From Acidimicrobiales bacterium (GTDB taxonomy: Bacteria > Actinomycetota > Acidimicrobiia > Acidimicrobiales > Iamiaceae): 12,775 bases of DNA. Numbering within the stretch: position 1 is the stretch's first letter; each line of letters starts with the position of its first letter. Under the pieces are notes generated by a model that had not been told where the DNA came from, did not search any database, and saw nothing but the letters and a program-made list of their open reading frames with translations. Location: the NCBI GenBank assembly GCA_020439605.1, contig JAGQSI010000024.1, forward strand, positions 1 through 12,775. Reading direction: 5' to 3'. Positions 5,707-12,775 of the stretch are shown piece by piece. A program made the position numbers and the translations under genes.

Positions 5707-8160
5707 ATGTCCATTGCCGAAGCAACCCTCGTAGACCAGCCGAACCAGGGAGTAGACGCCGTGTCGACGGTTGGTGGTGGCATGGCGGTTCGCAAACGCA
5801 ATGGGGACCTAGAGTCAGTAGATCTCAACAAGATCGTGCGTGCAGTTGAGCGCTGCGCAACAGGACTCAATGGCGTGGACCCTCTGCGGGTGGCAACCAA
5901 GACAATCAGCGGGCTCTCCCATGGCGCCACCACCACAGAACTCGATGAGCTCTCCATCCGCACAGCAGCGAGCCTTATCACCGAGGAACCCTCCTACTCC
6001 CGCCTCGCAGCCAACCTGCTGGCGGCGTTCATCAGTAAAGAGGTGCGTAACCAGGGGATTCAATCGTTCTCGCAGTCCATCGCTGCTGGAGCAGCCACAG
6101 GTGTGATCGGAGCCGAGACCGCCGAGTTCGTCCTGTCCAACGCTCGCAAGCTCGACGACGCGATCGACCACAGCGCGGACCGGACCTTCGAGTTCTTCGG
6201 ACTGCGCACTGTCTATGACCGCTACCTGCTTCGTCACCCCCAGACACGTTCGGTTACCGAGACCCCGCAGTACTTCTTGTTGCGAGTTGCCTGCGGGCTA
6301 TCCACCTCACCAGAAGAAGCGATCGACCTATACCGGTTGATGGGACGCTTCGAATATCTCCCGAGCAGCCCAACCCTGTTCAACTCGGGCACCTCGCACC
6401 CACAGATGTCATCGTGCTACCTGCTCGACTCTCCCATAGACGAGCTGAGCGCCATCTATGACCGTTACAAAGACGTTGCCCAACTCTCGAAATTTGCCGG
6501 CGGAATAGGCCTGTCCTATTCACGGATACGCAGCAGGGGATCGCTGATCCGAGGGACCAACGGTCTCAGCAACGGCATCATCCCATTTCTCAAAACGCTG
6601 GACTCGTCTGTCACCGCAGTGAACCAGGGAGGCCGGCGCAAAGGTGCTGCATGTGTCTACCTTGAGACCTGGCACGCCGACATCGAGGAGTTCCTCGAAC
6701 TGCGAGACAACACCGGCGATGATGCCCGTCGCACCCATCACCTCAATCTCGCCCACTGGGTGCCGGACCTGTTCATGGAACGGGTCGAAAAGGATTGGAT
6801 GTGGTCCCTGTTCGACCCCCAAGAGGTGCCCGAGCTCGTGGACCTTCACGGAGCCGAGTTCGAGGCTGCCTACGCCAAGGCTGAACAGGACGGGCGCTAC
6901 GTACGACAGATCCGAGCCCGTGAACTCTACGGACGGATGATGCGCACCCTCGCAGAGACCGGCAACGGTTGGATGTGTTTCTCAGACACATCCAACCGCA
7001 CATGCAACCAGGCTGCCGAAGCCCAAAACGTTGTGCACCTTTCCAATCTGTGCACCGAGATCATCGAGGTCACAGACGCCGATAACACCGCTGTATGCAA
7101 CCTTGGCTCGCTCAACCTCGGTCGCTTCGCCACCCCCGGTGCCGATGAACCCATGGACTGGCAACGGCTGGAATCAGCGGTGAGAACCGCGGTGAGGTTC
7201 CTCGATCGGGTGATCGACATCAACTTCTATCCAACCCAGGCCGCAGGTCGTTCGAACGAGGGTTGGCGTCCAGTGGGGTTGGGAGTGATGGGACTTCAGG
7301 ACGTGTTCTTCGCCCATCACATTCCCTTTGATTCGCCCGAGGCACTCGCACTTTCCACACGCATTGCCGAAGAGATCTATCTAACAGCGCTCGACGCGTC
7401 GGTGGACCTTGCCGTGGAGGCGGGGGCCCCGCACCCTCGCTACAGCGAAACGTGGGCGGCGCGCGGGAAACTCCAGCCGGATCTGTGGGGTATCGAAACC
7501 ACCAACCCTCGCTGGGATGCGCTTCGGGCCCGGGTGGGCGAGCACGGACTTCGCAATTCGCTGCTCATCGCAATAGCGCCAACCGCCACCATTGCTTCGA
7601 TAGCCGGATGCTACGAGTGCATCGAACCAGCGGTGTCGAACCTGTTCAAGCGTGAGACCCTCTCGGGCGAGTTCCTCCAGATCAACACCTACCTGGTTCG
7701 CGATCTGCAGGCCCTTGGTCTTTGGAACGAGGCCATGATCGACCGGCTCCGAGCCGCAGGAGGCTCGATTCAAGACATCGACGAGATCCCTGCCGACCTG
7801 AAGACCATCTACCGCACGGCATGGGAGATCCCGCAACGTTCATTGATCGACCTTGCGGCCGCCCGAGGCCCATTCCTGGACCAGAGCCAGTCACTGAACC
7901 TGTTCATGGAATCTCCCACCATCGGGAAACTGTCCTCCATGTACGCATACGCGTGGAAGCAAGGTCTCAAAACCACCTACTACCTGCGCTCGAGGCCAGC
8001 CACTCGCATCGCCTCGGCCACCAGTGGCGCCACCAACTCCACACCAACACCACCCACCCCACCGACCCCCGGACCGGGATCATCGGCTCCCTCAACCAGA
8101 GATGACGAAGCCGTGACCTGTTCCCTCGAAAACCCAGAGAGCTGCGAGGCCTGCCAATGA
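5707..8160 (+). CDS. nrdA: Class Ia ribonucleotide reductase, large (alpha) subunit
   Basis: NrdA reduces ribonucleoside diphosphates to deoxyribonucleotides, using a radical delivered by NrdB. Numbering below is from an alternative GTG start at 5695; subtract four for the ATG at 5707. An N-terminal ATP-cone (about residues 30-115, VRKRNGDLESVDLNKIVRAV onward) gives overall allosteric control. Active-site residues are all visible: Cys241 in SSCYLL, the N-x-C-x-E motif as Asn451/Cys453/Glu455 (NLCTE), and Cys468 in CNLGSLNL. The radical-relay tyrosines are Tyr762/Tyr763 in TTYYLRS, and the C-terminal redox pair is Cys817/Cys820 (CEACQ). A Thr/Pro-rich linker (TPTPPTPPTPGPG) joins the barrel to that tail. 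ATG 5707 is preferred because it lies at leaderless distance from TGTGAT. nrdB overlaps by ATGA. Confidence 0.96.
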   Translation: MSIAEATLVDQPNQGVDAVSTVGGGMAVRKRNGDLESVDLNKIVRAVERCATGLNGVDPLRVATKTISGLSHGATTTELDELSIRTAASLITEEPSYSRLAANLLAAFISKEVRNQGIQSFSQSIAAGAATGVIGAETAEFVLSNARKLDDAIDHSADRTFEFFGLRTVYDRYLLRHPQTRSVTETPQYFLLRVACGLSTSPEEAIDLYRLMGRFEYLPSSPTLFNSGTSHPQMSSCYLLDSPIDELSAIYDRYKDVAQLSKFAGGIGLSYSRIRSRGSLIRGTNGLSNGIIPFLKTLDSSVTAVNQGGRRKGAACVYLETWHADIEEFLELRDNTGDDARRTHHLNLAHWVPDLFMERVEKDWMWSLFDPQEVPELVDLHGAEFEAAYAKAEQDGRYVRQIRARELYGRMMRTLAETGNGWMCFSDTSNRTCNQAAEAQNVVHLSNLCTEIIEVTDADNTAVCNLGSLNLGRFATPGADEPMDWQRLESAVRTAVRFLDRVIDINFYPTQAAGRSNEGWRPVGLGVMGLQDVFFAHHIPFDSPEALALSTRIAEEIYLTALDASVDLAVEAGAPHPRYSETWAARGKLQPDLWGIETTNPRWDALRARVGEHGLRNSLLIAIAPTATIASIAGCYECIEPAVSNLFKRETLSGEFLQINTYLVRDLQALGLWNEAMIDRLRAAGGSIQDIDEIPADLKTIYRTAWEIPQRSLIDLAAARGPFLDQSQSLNLFMESPTIGKLSSMYAYAWKQGLKTTYYLRSRPATRIASATSGATNSTPTPPTPPTPGPGSSAPSTRDDEAVTCSLENPESCEACQ

Positions 8161-9275
8161 CCGCCGTGTTCAATTCCGCTGCGAGGATCGACGCGTTCGA
8201 CGAGTCGAGCTTCGAGTCGACGCCCAGCCCAACCGATATCCCAACTCCAAACCCGGCGATAGCACGCCAGCGGGGAAACATTCTCGATCCCGGTTTTGAG
8301 CTGACCCTTCGCCCCATGCGCTACCCGGCGTTCTATGACATGTATCGCGACGCGATCCGTAACACATGGACCGTTGAAGAGGTTGACTTCTCCGATGACC
8401 TAGCGGACCTCGCCCGGCGCCTCGACCCCGCCGAGCGTCACCTGATCCAACGTCTCGTGGCGTTCTTCGCCACTGGCGACTCGATCGTGGCCAACAACCT
8501 CGTGTTGAACCTCTATCAGCACATCAACGCTCCCGAGGCGCGGCTCTATCTGAGCCGTCAGCTCTACGAGGAGGCGCTGCATGTCCAGTTCTATCTGACT
8601 CTGCTCGACACGTATCTGCCCGATATGGCCGAACGCGAAGAGGCCTTTGCTGCGGTGGAGACCATCCCATCGATTCGTGCCAAAGCAGAGTTCTGCCACA
8701 AGTGGATGGGTGCGCTCAACGGTGTCGACCGCCTTGAGACGAAAGAGCAACGTCGGCAGTTCCTGCTCAACCTCATCTGCTTTGCAACCTGTGTTGAAGG
8801 TCTGTTCTTCTTTGCGGCGTTCGCCTACGTCTACTTCTTTCGCTCCAAGGGTTTGTTGAACGGTCTGGCATCGGGAACCAACTGGGTATTTCGAGACGAG
8901 TCGATGCACATGAAGTTCGCGCTCAGCGTTGTAGAGACAGTGAAAGCTGAAGAGCCGGACCTTTTCGATGCCGAGCTGACCCGACAGGTAACCGAGATGC
9001 TCGAGGATGCCGTGGACGCAGAGCTTCAGTTTGCCGAGGACCTGCTGTCTGGCGGAGTTGCGGGACTGTCTGTGGCCGACACCCGCCAATATCTCCAGTA
9101 TGTGGCCGACCAACGCCTAGACAACTTGGGCATGCCACAGCGTTTCGGGGCCAAGAACCCGTTCGACTTCATGATGCTCCAAGACGTCCAGGAAGTATCC
9201 AACTTCTTCGAGCGTCGAGTATCCGCCTATCAAGTCGGAATCACCGGAGACGTCGGCTTCGACGAAGAGTTCTAA
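8157..9275 (+). CDS. nrdB: Class Ia ribonucleotide reductase, small (beta) subunit
   Basis: NrdB is the ferritin-like radical-generating subunit of the oxygen-dependent ribonucleotide reductase and pairs with NrdA. The 372-residue length is normal. Diiron ligands can be read at Asp108 (FATGDS), Glu139 and His142 (EEALHVQFY), Glu214 (CVEGLFF), and Glu248 and His251 (RDESMHMKF). Tyr146 stands four residues after His142, where E. coli has the radical-bearing Tyr122, so this is a tyrosyl-radical enzyme and not a class Ic variant. The C-terminal tail GDVGFDEEF is the type of peptide that docks into NrdA. The ATG overlaps the nrdA stop (ATGA), ensuring coupled synthesis. Activity requires oxygen and iron but no cobalamin, which matters for the B12-sensing elements directly downstream. 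Confidence 0.96.
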   Translation: MTAVFNSAARIDAFDESSFESTPSPTDIPTPNPAIARQRGNILDPGFELTLRPMRYPAFYDMYRDAIRNTWTVEEVDFSDDLADLARRLDPAERHLIQRLVAFFATGDSIVANNLVLNLYQHINAPEARLYLSRQLYEEALHVQFYLTLLDTYLPDMAEREEAFAAVETIPSIRAKAEFCHKWMGALNGVDRLETKEQRRQFLLNLICFATCVEGLFFFAAFAYVYFFRSKGLLNGLASGTNWVFRDESMHMKFALSVVETVKAEEPDLFDAELTRQVTEMLEDAVDAELQFAEDLLSGGVAGLSVADTRQYLQYVADQRLDNLGMPQRFGAKNPFDFMMLQDVQEVSNFFERRVSAYQVGITGDVGFDEEF

Positions 9276-9283
9276 GCACCGAA

Positions 9284-9320
9284 ACCCGCCTCGCCGGTTG
9301 CCCCAACGAGATTGGCGGGT
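9284..9320 (+). terminator. Hairpin after nrdB, competing with riboswitch P1
   Basis: ACCCGCC (9284-9290) pairs with GGCGGGT (9314-9320), with a second short stem GTTG/CAAC (9297-9300 and 9304-9307) nested inside. It lies eight bases after the nrdB stop and could end or attenuate nrdAB transcription, although no U tract follows. Its 3' arm overlaps bases that form the 5' side of the riboswitch closing stem (TTGGC, 9312-9316), so the two structures exclude each other. Confidence 0.42.
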
Positions 9321-9425
9321 ATGGTGAAGGCCGCCTATTCGGGGAACACCGGTGAGAGTCCGGGGCTGTACCCGCAACGGTAAACGCCACCTGAGTGGCG
9401 CGAGCCCGAACGCCGAATTGGCCAA
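9312..9425 (+). promoter_or_regulatory. Cobalamin (AdoCbl-type) riboswitch
   Basis: The conserved core of cobalamin riboswitches is readable in order: GGTG (9323-9326), GGGGAACACCGGTGAGAG (9341-9358), TCCGGGGCTGTACCCGCAAC (9359-9378) and GGTAA (9379-9383), then a variable hairpin with arms CGCCAC/GTGGCG (9385-9390 and 9395-9400). The B12-box segment GAGCCCGAACGCCG (9402-9415) follows. The closing stem is TTGGC (9312-9316) with GCCAA (9421-9425). It ends 24 bases before the ATG of the B12-binding regulator, next to a weak GGGA ribosome binding site (9436-9439), so translational control is the simplest mechanism. In Streptomyces an AdoCbl riboswitch precedes nrdABS; here it lies after nrdB. Ligand class is inferred from the core. 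Confidence 0.9.
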
Positions 9426-9449
9426 GACCTCGACCGGGAACAAGTCACC

Positions 9450-10331
9450 ATGCCAACTTCGCTCACATCGCCCAGCGCTTCAGAGTGCACTTCGACGACC
9501 AACGAGGCGCTCAACCTCAAACAGGTGGCTCGGCTCCTCGATGTGCACTACATGACCGTCTATCGCTATGTGAGACAGGGCCACCTGCGAGCCCACAAGG
9601 ATGGGCCGGTCTGGTTGGTGCAGCGTGAGGACGTGGATGCCTTCACCTCCTCTAGAACCGAGTCCGACGGGACATCGGTTGACTGGGCTGGTCGACTCGC
9701 TGAACGACTGATCATCGGCGACGAGGTCGGGGCCTGGACGGTAATGAGCGATGCGCTAAATGCTGGCTGTGATTACAACGCAGCACACCTTGAGGTCATG
9801 GTTGGTGCGCTGTCGGGTGTCAGCTCACGAGTGGCAACCGGTGAGCTCACCTCGGTACAGGAACGTATGGCAGTTGCTGCGGCTTCACGTCTCGTGGCGC
9901 GCCTTGGCGGACGGTTCCTGCACAGGGGCCGCAAGCGTGCCACCGTTGTGTTGGCGGCGCCTCCCGGTGAGCACCACGGGCTCCCGCTGGCGTTGGTGGC
10001 CAACTTGATCCGCCACGCTGGATACCGGGTGGTCGAACTGGGCACTGACACCCCAACCCACGATGTGCTCCAAGCGGTTTGCCTCGTCGACGATGTTGTG
10101 GCCGTTGGGATCAGCGTCACCACCATCGACAGTCTCGAGCAAGCTCGCCACATCATTACTGCCCTACGAGAGGACCACCCCGAGTTGGTTGTTCTGATTG
10201 GGGGACAAGGCGTACGTAACGCAGAGGTTGCCGAAATTGCCGGCGCATGTCACTGGTCCGAGGGCCCGGATCTGATCGATCAGCTCAACGTGCTCACCGC
10301 CACGAGGCGTGTTGCAGATCGGCGTCGCTGA
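9450..10331 (+). CDS. Helix-turn-helix regulator with B12-binding domain
   Basis: This 293-residue protein combines an N-terminal excisionase/MerR-like helix-turn-helix (about residues 20-66, LNLKQVARLLDVHYMTVYRY through VQREDVDAF) with a helical cap (about 75-150) and a C-terminal Rossmann-like B12-binding domain (about 165-280). The cobalamin-ligand motif is visible as Glu174-x-His176 in PPGEHHGLP; His176 is the candidate lower axial ligand, while the usual Gly three residues later is Pro179. The cap has Val128 and Glu138-Arg139 where photoreceptors of the CarH type have the W-x9-EH motif, so light sensing like CarH is unlikely. The final strand has the glycine-rich IGGQGVRN. A cobalamin riboswitch immediately precedes it and nrdAB lies upstream, so a role in regulating the B12-independent reductase is a reasonable inference. 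The DNA target is unknown. Confidence 0.88.
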   Translation: MPTSLTSPSASECTSTTNEALNLKQVARLLDVHYMTVYRYVRQGHLRAHKDGPVWLVQREDVDAFTSSRTESDGTSVDWAGRLAERLIIGDEVGAWTVMSDALNAGCDYNAAHLEVMVGALSGVSSRVATGELTSVQERMAVAAASRLVARLGGRFLHRGRKRATVVLAAPPGEHHGLPLALVANLIRHAGYRVVELGTDTPTHDVLQAVCLVDDVVAVGISVTTIDSLEQARHIITALREDHPELVVLIGGQGVRNAEVAEIAGACHWSEGPDLIDQLNVLTATRRVADRRR

Positions 10332-10488
10332 ACCCGCCGCTGCCGCTGTCGCTGCCATCGAATCTGGTGATGGCCGACAAGTGAGGTGAACGCAGAGATC
10401 TGAGAACGTGGGCTTGGCTTGCATATCCAGTGGGGGTGGCCGCCGATAACGCGCTCTCGGCCGACGCAACGAGCAGGAGTCTTGCCAC

Positions 10489-10494
10489 TACGCT
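10489..10494 (+). promoter_or_regulatory. -10-like box of lipoprotein gene at 10501
   Basis: TACGCT fits TAnnnT and ends six bases before the ATG at 10501. No Shine-Dalgarno sequence lies in between, so a leaderless mRNA is likely. A clear -35 is not seen. The 169-bp gap from the regulator stop to this gene also holds three tandem hexamers (CCGCTG, CCGCTG, TCGCTG at 10337-10354) of no obvious function. Confidence 0.4.
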
Positions 10495-10500
10495 CGTTAG

Positions 10501-11640
10501 ATGGGCGTGACGAGGGCTGACCGGATGAGGGCAAAGGCGGCGGTGCTCTTGGTCACGGTGGCCCTGATCGGCTGCAGCAACACGCAGGATCCTGAGGTGA
10601 TCCGGTCCGACAAGACGGATCAAGCCCAGTCGAGTCCAGACCTCAAGGCGCCGGGGACCCCGATGATCGACGGCCTGGTCGTGCCCGAAGGTACACAACT
10701 TGCCGGTGCTGTGTTCGTGGAGAGCGACGCCTTCGCGAAGCGAGAAGCGGTTTCGGTGGAAGTGATCGAACCGACACCTGACAGCGTCTACCCGTGGGAG
10801 GCCTTGCTCACGGTCGATGGCGATCCGTTCAAGGCATGGGACGACCTAGCCGGTCAGATCAGGGACACCTATCAGGTCGAGATGCCTGGGTCGGCTCACA
10901 GTTGCATGTGGGCACTGGCCAATGATCGCCCGCGGGTCGAAGGTATCGCGACCACGGTGGAGCAAGAGGCCGAGGAGGCTCGATCGCAGGTCGTAGCGTT
11001 TGTTTCGCCGCCTCCTTACACCGTGGGCATCGAGTGCTACGCCACTGCTGGACGTAGCAAGCAGGGCCGCACCCAGCGATTCTCCCTCTCGATGACCGGT
11101 GAGCGCGACAGCAAGCCGCTCACGATCCACGCCGCGAGTGCCTGGTTCCCCGGTGCGATGCCGGAGGTTGTGCCGACAGCGTGGGCCATGTCCCTGTATG
11201 TGCGCCGAAGCGACGGCAAGACCACTGAGCGTCCGGGGCCGGACCCGATGCCAGCGGGGAAGGCCGATCAGTTACCTACCTTCCCCGACCAGGAGCAGGC
11301 AGGTCCCGGCGAGGCGTTCGGGAACGAGGTGAATTGTTTCATCACGAATGCCTCGCGCATGAGGGTGCCCGATGGCGGGAGGTTCATCGCCAGCGCCGGC
11401 ATCGGCGATCTCGCAGTGGTGGCTGTCGATGACCTCGACGCGGCGCTCGAGGACTTCCGGCTCCAGATCGAGGGGCCGACCCTTGACCCGTCCAGCGAGA
11501 TAGGGAGGTGGCGCGAACGGATCCCGTCCGGCGAGACGATTACCTATTACGGCCACGCAGTCGCTGTGGGCGGTGGTTACTGCGGGTTCTACAGCTCACC
11601 TGATGGCAAGTACGTCCTTGTGACGCTCACCGGCGACTGA
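10501..11640 (+). CDS. Predicted secreted lipoprotein, function unknown
   Basis: This 379-residue protein has a lipoprotein signal: RADRMRAKAAVLLVTVALIGC with lipobox LIGC and Cys25 as lipidation site. A short polar linker (SNTQDPEVIRSDKTDQAQSS) follows. The large folded part has four further cysteines: Cys135 (HSCMW), Cys179 (IECYA), Cys279 (NCFIT) and Cys361 (YCGFY), an even number compatible with two disulfides outside the cytoplasm. A Pro-rich stretch (ERPGPDPMPAGKADQLPTFP) near residue 250 may separate two subdomains. I do not recognise the family. The start is set by the signal peptide and by a -10-like hexamer six bases upstream. It is probably its own transcription unit and ends convergently with the universal stress protein gene, 31 bases away. 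Confidence 0.78.
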   Translation: MGVTRADRMRAKAAVLLVTVALIGCSNTQDPEVIRSDKTDQAQSSPDLKAPGTPMIDGLVVPEGTQLAGAVFVESDAFAKREAVSVEVIEPTPDSVYPWEALLTVDGDPFKAWDDLAGQIRDTYQVEMPGSAHSCMWALANDRPRVEGIATTVEQEAEEARSQVVAFVSPPPYTVGIECYATAGRSKQGRTQRFSLSMTGERDSKPLTIHAASAWFPGAMPEVVPTAWAMSLYVRRSDGKTTERPGPDPMPAGKADQLPTFPDQEQAGPGEAFGNEVNCFITNASRMRVPDGGRFIASAGIGDLAVVAVDDLDAALEDFRLQIEGPTLDPSSEIGRWRERIPSGETITYYGHAVAVGGGYCGFYSSPDGKYVLVTLTGD

Positions 11641-11671
11641 CACCGTGGCTTAGCCAACTTCGTGCTGCCTC

Positions 11672-12142
11672 TCAGCCTGGTTCGTGCTCGGCGCCGTGAG
11701 CGGTGCTTACGATCACTGGACATGGGGCATGGCGAATCACGTGATCTGAAACAGAACCGAGCACTGCTCGTTTGATGCCGCCACGGCCTCGGGTGCCGAT
11801 GACCATTGCTGTGGCATGAACCTCGTTGGCGTGAAGCACCAGCGCAGCCGCTGGATCGCCACGAAGCACGACGACCTCAGCATCTTTGAGCCCGAGAAGT
11901 TCTGCGACATCTGTACCGATGTCTTTGGCTTCGGTATCGGCCTGCATCACCGCTTCTTGGAATGCCTCGGGTGAAAGGACCCCGCCGGCCATGCCGGTGC
12001 CGGTGAGCAGGGTTGGATCTGGCTCCAGCGCAACCGTTACCACCTGAGTTGGAAGGCTGGCATCCACAAGTTCTAGACCGGCACGCAGCGCTTCGGTTGA
12101 AAGATGTGAGCCGTCGGCACAGAGAAGCACGGGATTTTCCAT
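11672..12142 (-). CDS. Universal stress protein (UspA family)
   Basis: This 156-residue protein has the single-domain length and Rossmann-like pattern of UspA proteins. It opens with a beta strand leading to Asp10 (VLLCADGS), the residue that contacts adenine. Near the C-terminus it carries the exact ATP-binding motif G-2x-G-9x-G-S: Gly116 and Gly119 in IGTRGRGG, then Gly129-Ser130 in VLGSV, followed by SDHVIRHAPCPVIV. It is therefore of the ATP-binding subclass. These proteins help cells survive stress, often dimerise and may sense ATP. The start at ATG 12142 is supported by the family N-terminus and by a -10-like TACGGT (12154-12149) ending six bases upstream. The upstream 70-bp gap separates it from the acyl-CoA synthetase gene on the same strand. 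Confidence 0.9.
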   Translation of the reverse strand: MENPVLLCADGSHLSTEALRAGLELVDASLPTQVVTVALEPDPTLLTGTGMAGGVLSPEAFQEAVMQADTEAKDIGTDVAELLGLKDAEVVVLRGDPAAALVLHANEVHATAMVIGTRGRGGIKRAVLGSVSDHVIRHAPCPVIVSTAHGAEHEPG

Positions 12143-12148
12143 ACCTCA

Positions 12149-12154
12149 ACCGTA
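12149..12154 (-). promoter_or_regulatory. -10-like box of the universal stress protein gene
   Basis: On the minus strand TACGGT fits TAnnnT and ends six bases before the ATG at 12142. The intervening TGAGGT could alternatively act as a very close ribosome binding site. The first reading implies a leaderless mRNA, as at several other genes in this window. Confidence 0.35.
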
Positions 12155-12218
12155 CCGCGCCAAGAAGTGGTCATGTTCCAAACCCCATTCGGGCGTGGCC
12201 GAGGCGGCGCCACGAGAG

Positions 12219-12775
12219 TTATGGCCCGATTACCTCGCTCAGTTGAGCCTTGACGACTTTGCCCAGAGCATTGCGGGGGAGTGCATCAACAAACACGTAG
12301 CGCTTTGGTCTCTTGTACGGGGCAAGTTGGCGTGATGCCACAGAGGCAAGCTCGGCCTCAGATGTGGGATCCCCCTCCACCACAGCGATAACGGCTTCTC
12401 CCCAGTCCGGATGGGGTTGACCCACCACAGCAATGTCGTGAACGGATTCGTGGGTTCGGAGCAGATCCTCGATCTCTCTGGGATACACGTTGTAGCCGCC
12501 GCTGATGATGAGGTCCTTTCGTCGCCCAACAATTCTCAGGTAGCCGGCCTCGTCGAACTCTCCTACATCGCCGGTGGCGAACCAGCCCCCCTCGAGGCTT
12601 TCCGAGGTTGCGTCTTCTCGTTGCCAATAGCCCGAAAACACGTTTGGGCCCTTGACGAAGATCTCCGAGGTTTCGTTGTCCAGACGCAGATCGACCTGCG
12701 GTAGCGCGACACCCACGGTCCCGGCTCGGCGCTCGCCGTCATAGGGATTGGACGTCAACATGATGGTCTCGGTCA
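12219..12775 (-). CDS. Acyl-CoA/malonyl-CoA-type synthetase, C-terminal part
   Basis: The frame enters from the right edge and ends at a TAA at 12219, giving about 185 residues of an enzyme that is normally about 500 long. It belongs to the adenylate-forming ANL superfamily, which activates a carboxylic acid with ATP and transfers it to CoA. Visible motifs in order: TET (end of the YGMTET core motif) followed by MLTSNPYDGERRAGTVGVAL; the TGD aspartate in GWFATGDVG; the hinge motif GRRKDLIISGGYNVYPREIE; and the C-terminal catalytic lysine in LPRNALGKVVK. The SNPYDGERRxGTVG stretch is typical of malonyl-CoA synthetase (MatB)-like members, so a short dicarboxylic acid is a plausible substrate, but the substrate-binding half lies outside the window. 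Confidence 0.92.
   Translation of the reverse strand, partial: TETIMLTSNPYDGERRAGTVGVALPQVDLRLDNETSEIFVKGPNVFSGYWQREDATSESLEGGWFATGDVGEFDEAGYLRIVGRRKDLIISGGYNVYPREIEDLLRTHESVHDIAVVGQPHPDWGEAVIAVVEGDPTSEAELASVASRQLAPYKRPKRYVFVDALPRNALGKVVKAQLSEVIGP

Noticed and set aside
8400..9113. Minus-strand frame of 237 codons inside nrdB
   Set aside because: nrdB on the plus strand has all diiron ligands and the radical tyrosine, so the antisense frame is a shadow.
10337..10354. Three tandem hexamers resembling a short repeat or CRISPR-like start
   Set aside because: Only three units of six bases, no spacers; a trivial microsatellite after the regulator stop.
1..12775. CRISPR array, tRNA, rRNA or insertion sequence
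   Set aside because: No regularly spaced repeats, no tRNA-like cloverleaf with an acceptor end, no rRNA signature and no transposase or terminal inverted repeats were seen.

Overview
The window is high-GC bacterial DNA. Its gene set (class Ia ribonucleotide reductase linked to a cobalamin riboswitch, Ser/Thr-linker lipoproteins, VapBC and RelE/Phd toxin-antitoxin pairs) and its short or absent 5' leaders suggest an actinomycete-type organism, possibly Acidimicrobiia. That placement is inference; no rRNA or other phylogenetic marker is present.

Layout. Positions 1-612 hold no intact gene. They contain a decayed, internally deleted vapBC copy (208-343) and possibly the start of a leftward membrane protein cut by the left edge. 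An intact vapB-vapC pair follows (613-1259). Positions 1260-1836 look like decayed coding DNA, then comes a leftward membrane-anchored protein (1837-2319). After a gene-poor stretch (2320-2812) lie two convergent lipoprotein genes (2813-3595 rightward, 3681-4859 leftward) separated by a perfect 17-bp stem terminator. The leftward one is a Cthe_2159-type carbohydrate-binding beta-helix lipoprotein. Next is a leftward Phd/RelE toxin-antitoxin operon (5552 to 5005).

Core. nrdA (5707-8160) and nrdB (8157-9275) overlap by ATGA and encode an oxygen-dependent class Ia ribonucleotide reductase. Downstream of nrdB, instead of upstream of nrdA, is a cobalamin riboswitch (about 9312-9425). It leads directly into a gene for a helix-turn-helix protein with a B12-binding domain (9450-10331). 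The nrdA promoter carries two tandem 12-bp near-identical boxes (GTGTAATTACAC and GTGTGATTGCAC), a plausible operator. The most interesting hypothesis here is a double cobalamin sensor: the riboswitch sets the amount of a B12-binding transcription factor, which in turn controls the B12-independent reductase. The regulatory link is inferred, not shown.

The right part holds another lipoprotein (10501-11640), a leftward universal stress protein (11672-12142), and the C-terminal part of a leftward acyl-CoA/malonyl-CoA-type synthetase that runs off the right edge. Several genes have a -10-like hexamer ending 6-7 nt before the start codon, which points to leaderless mRNAs.
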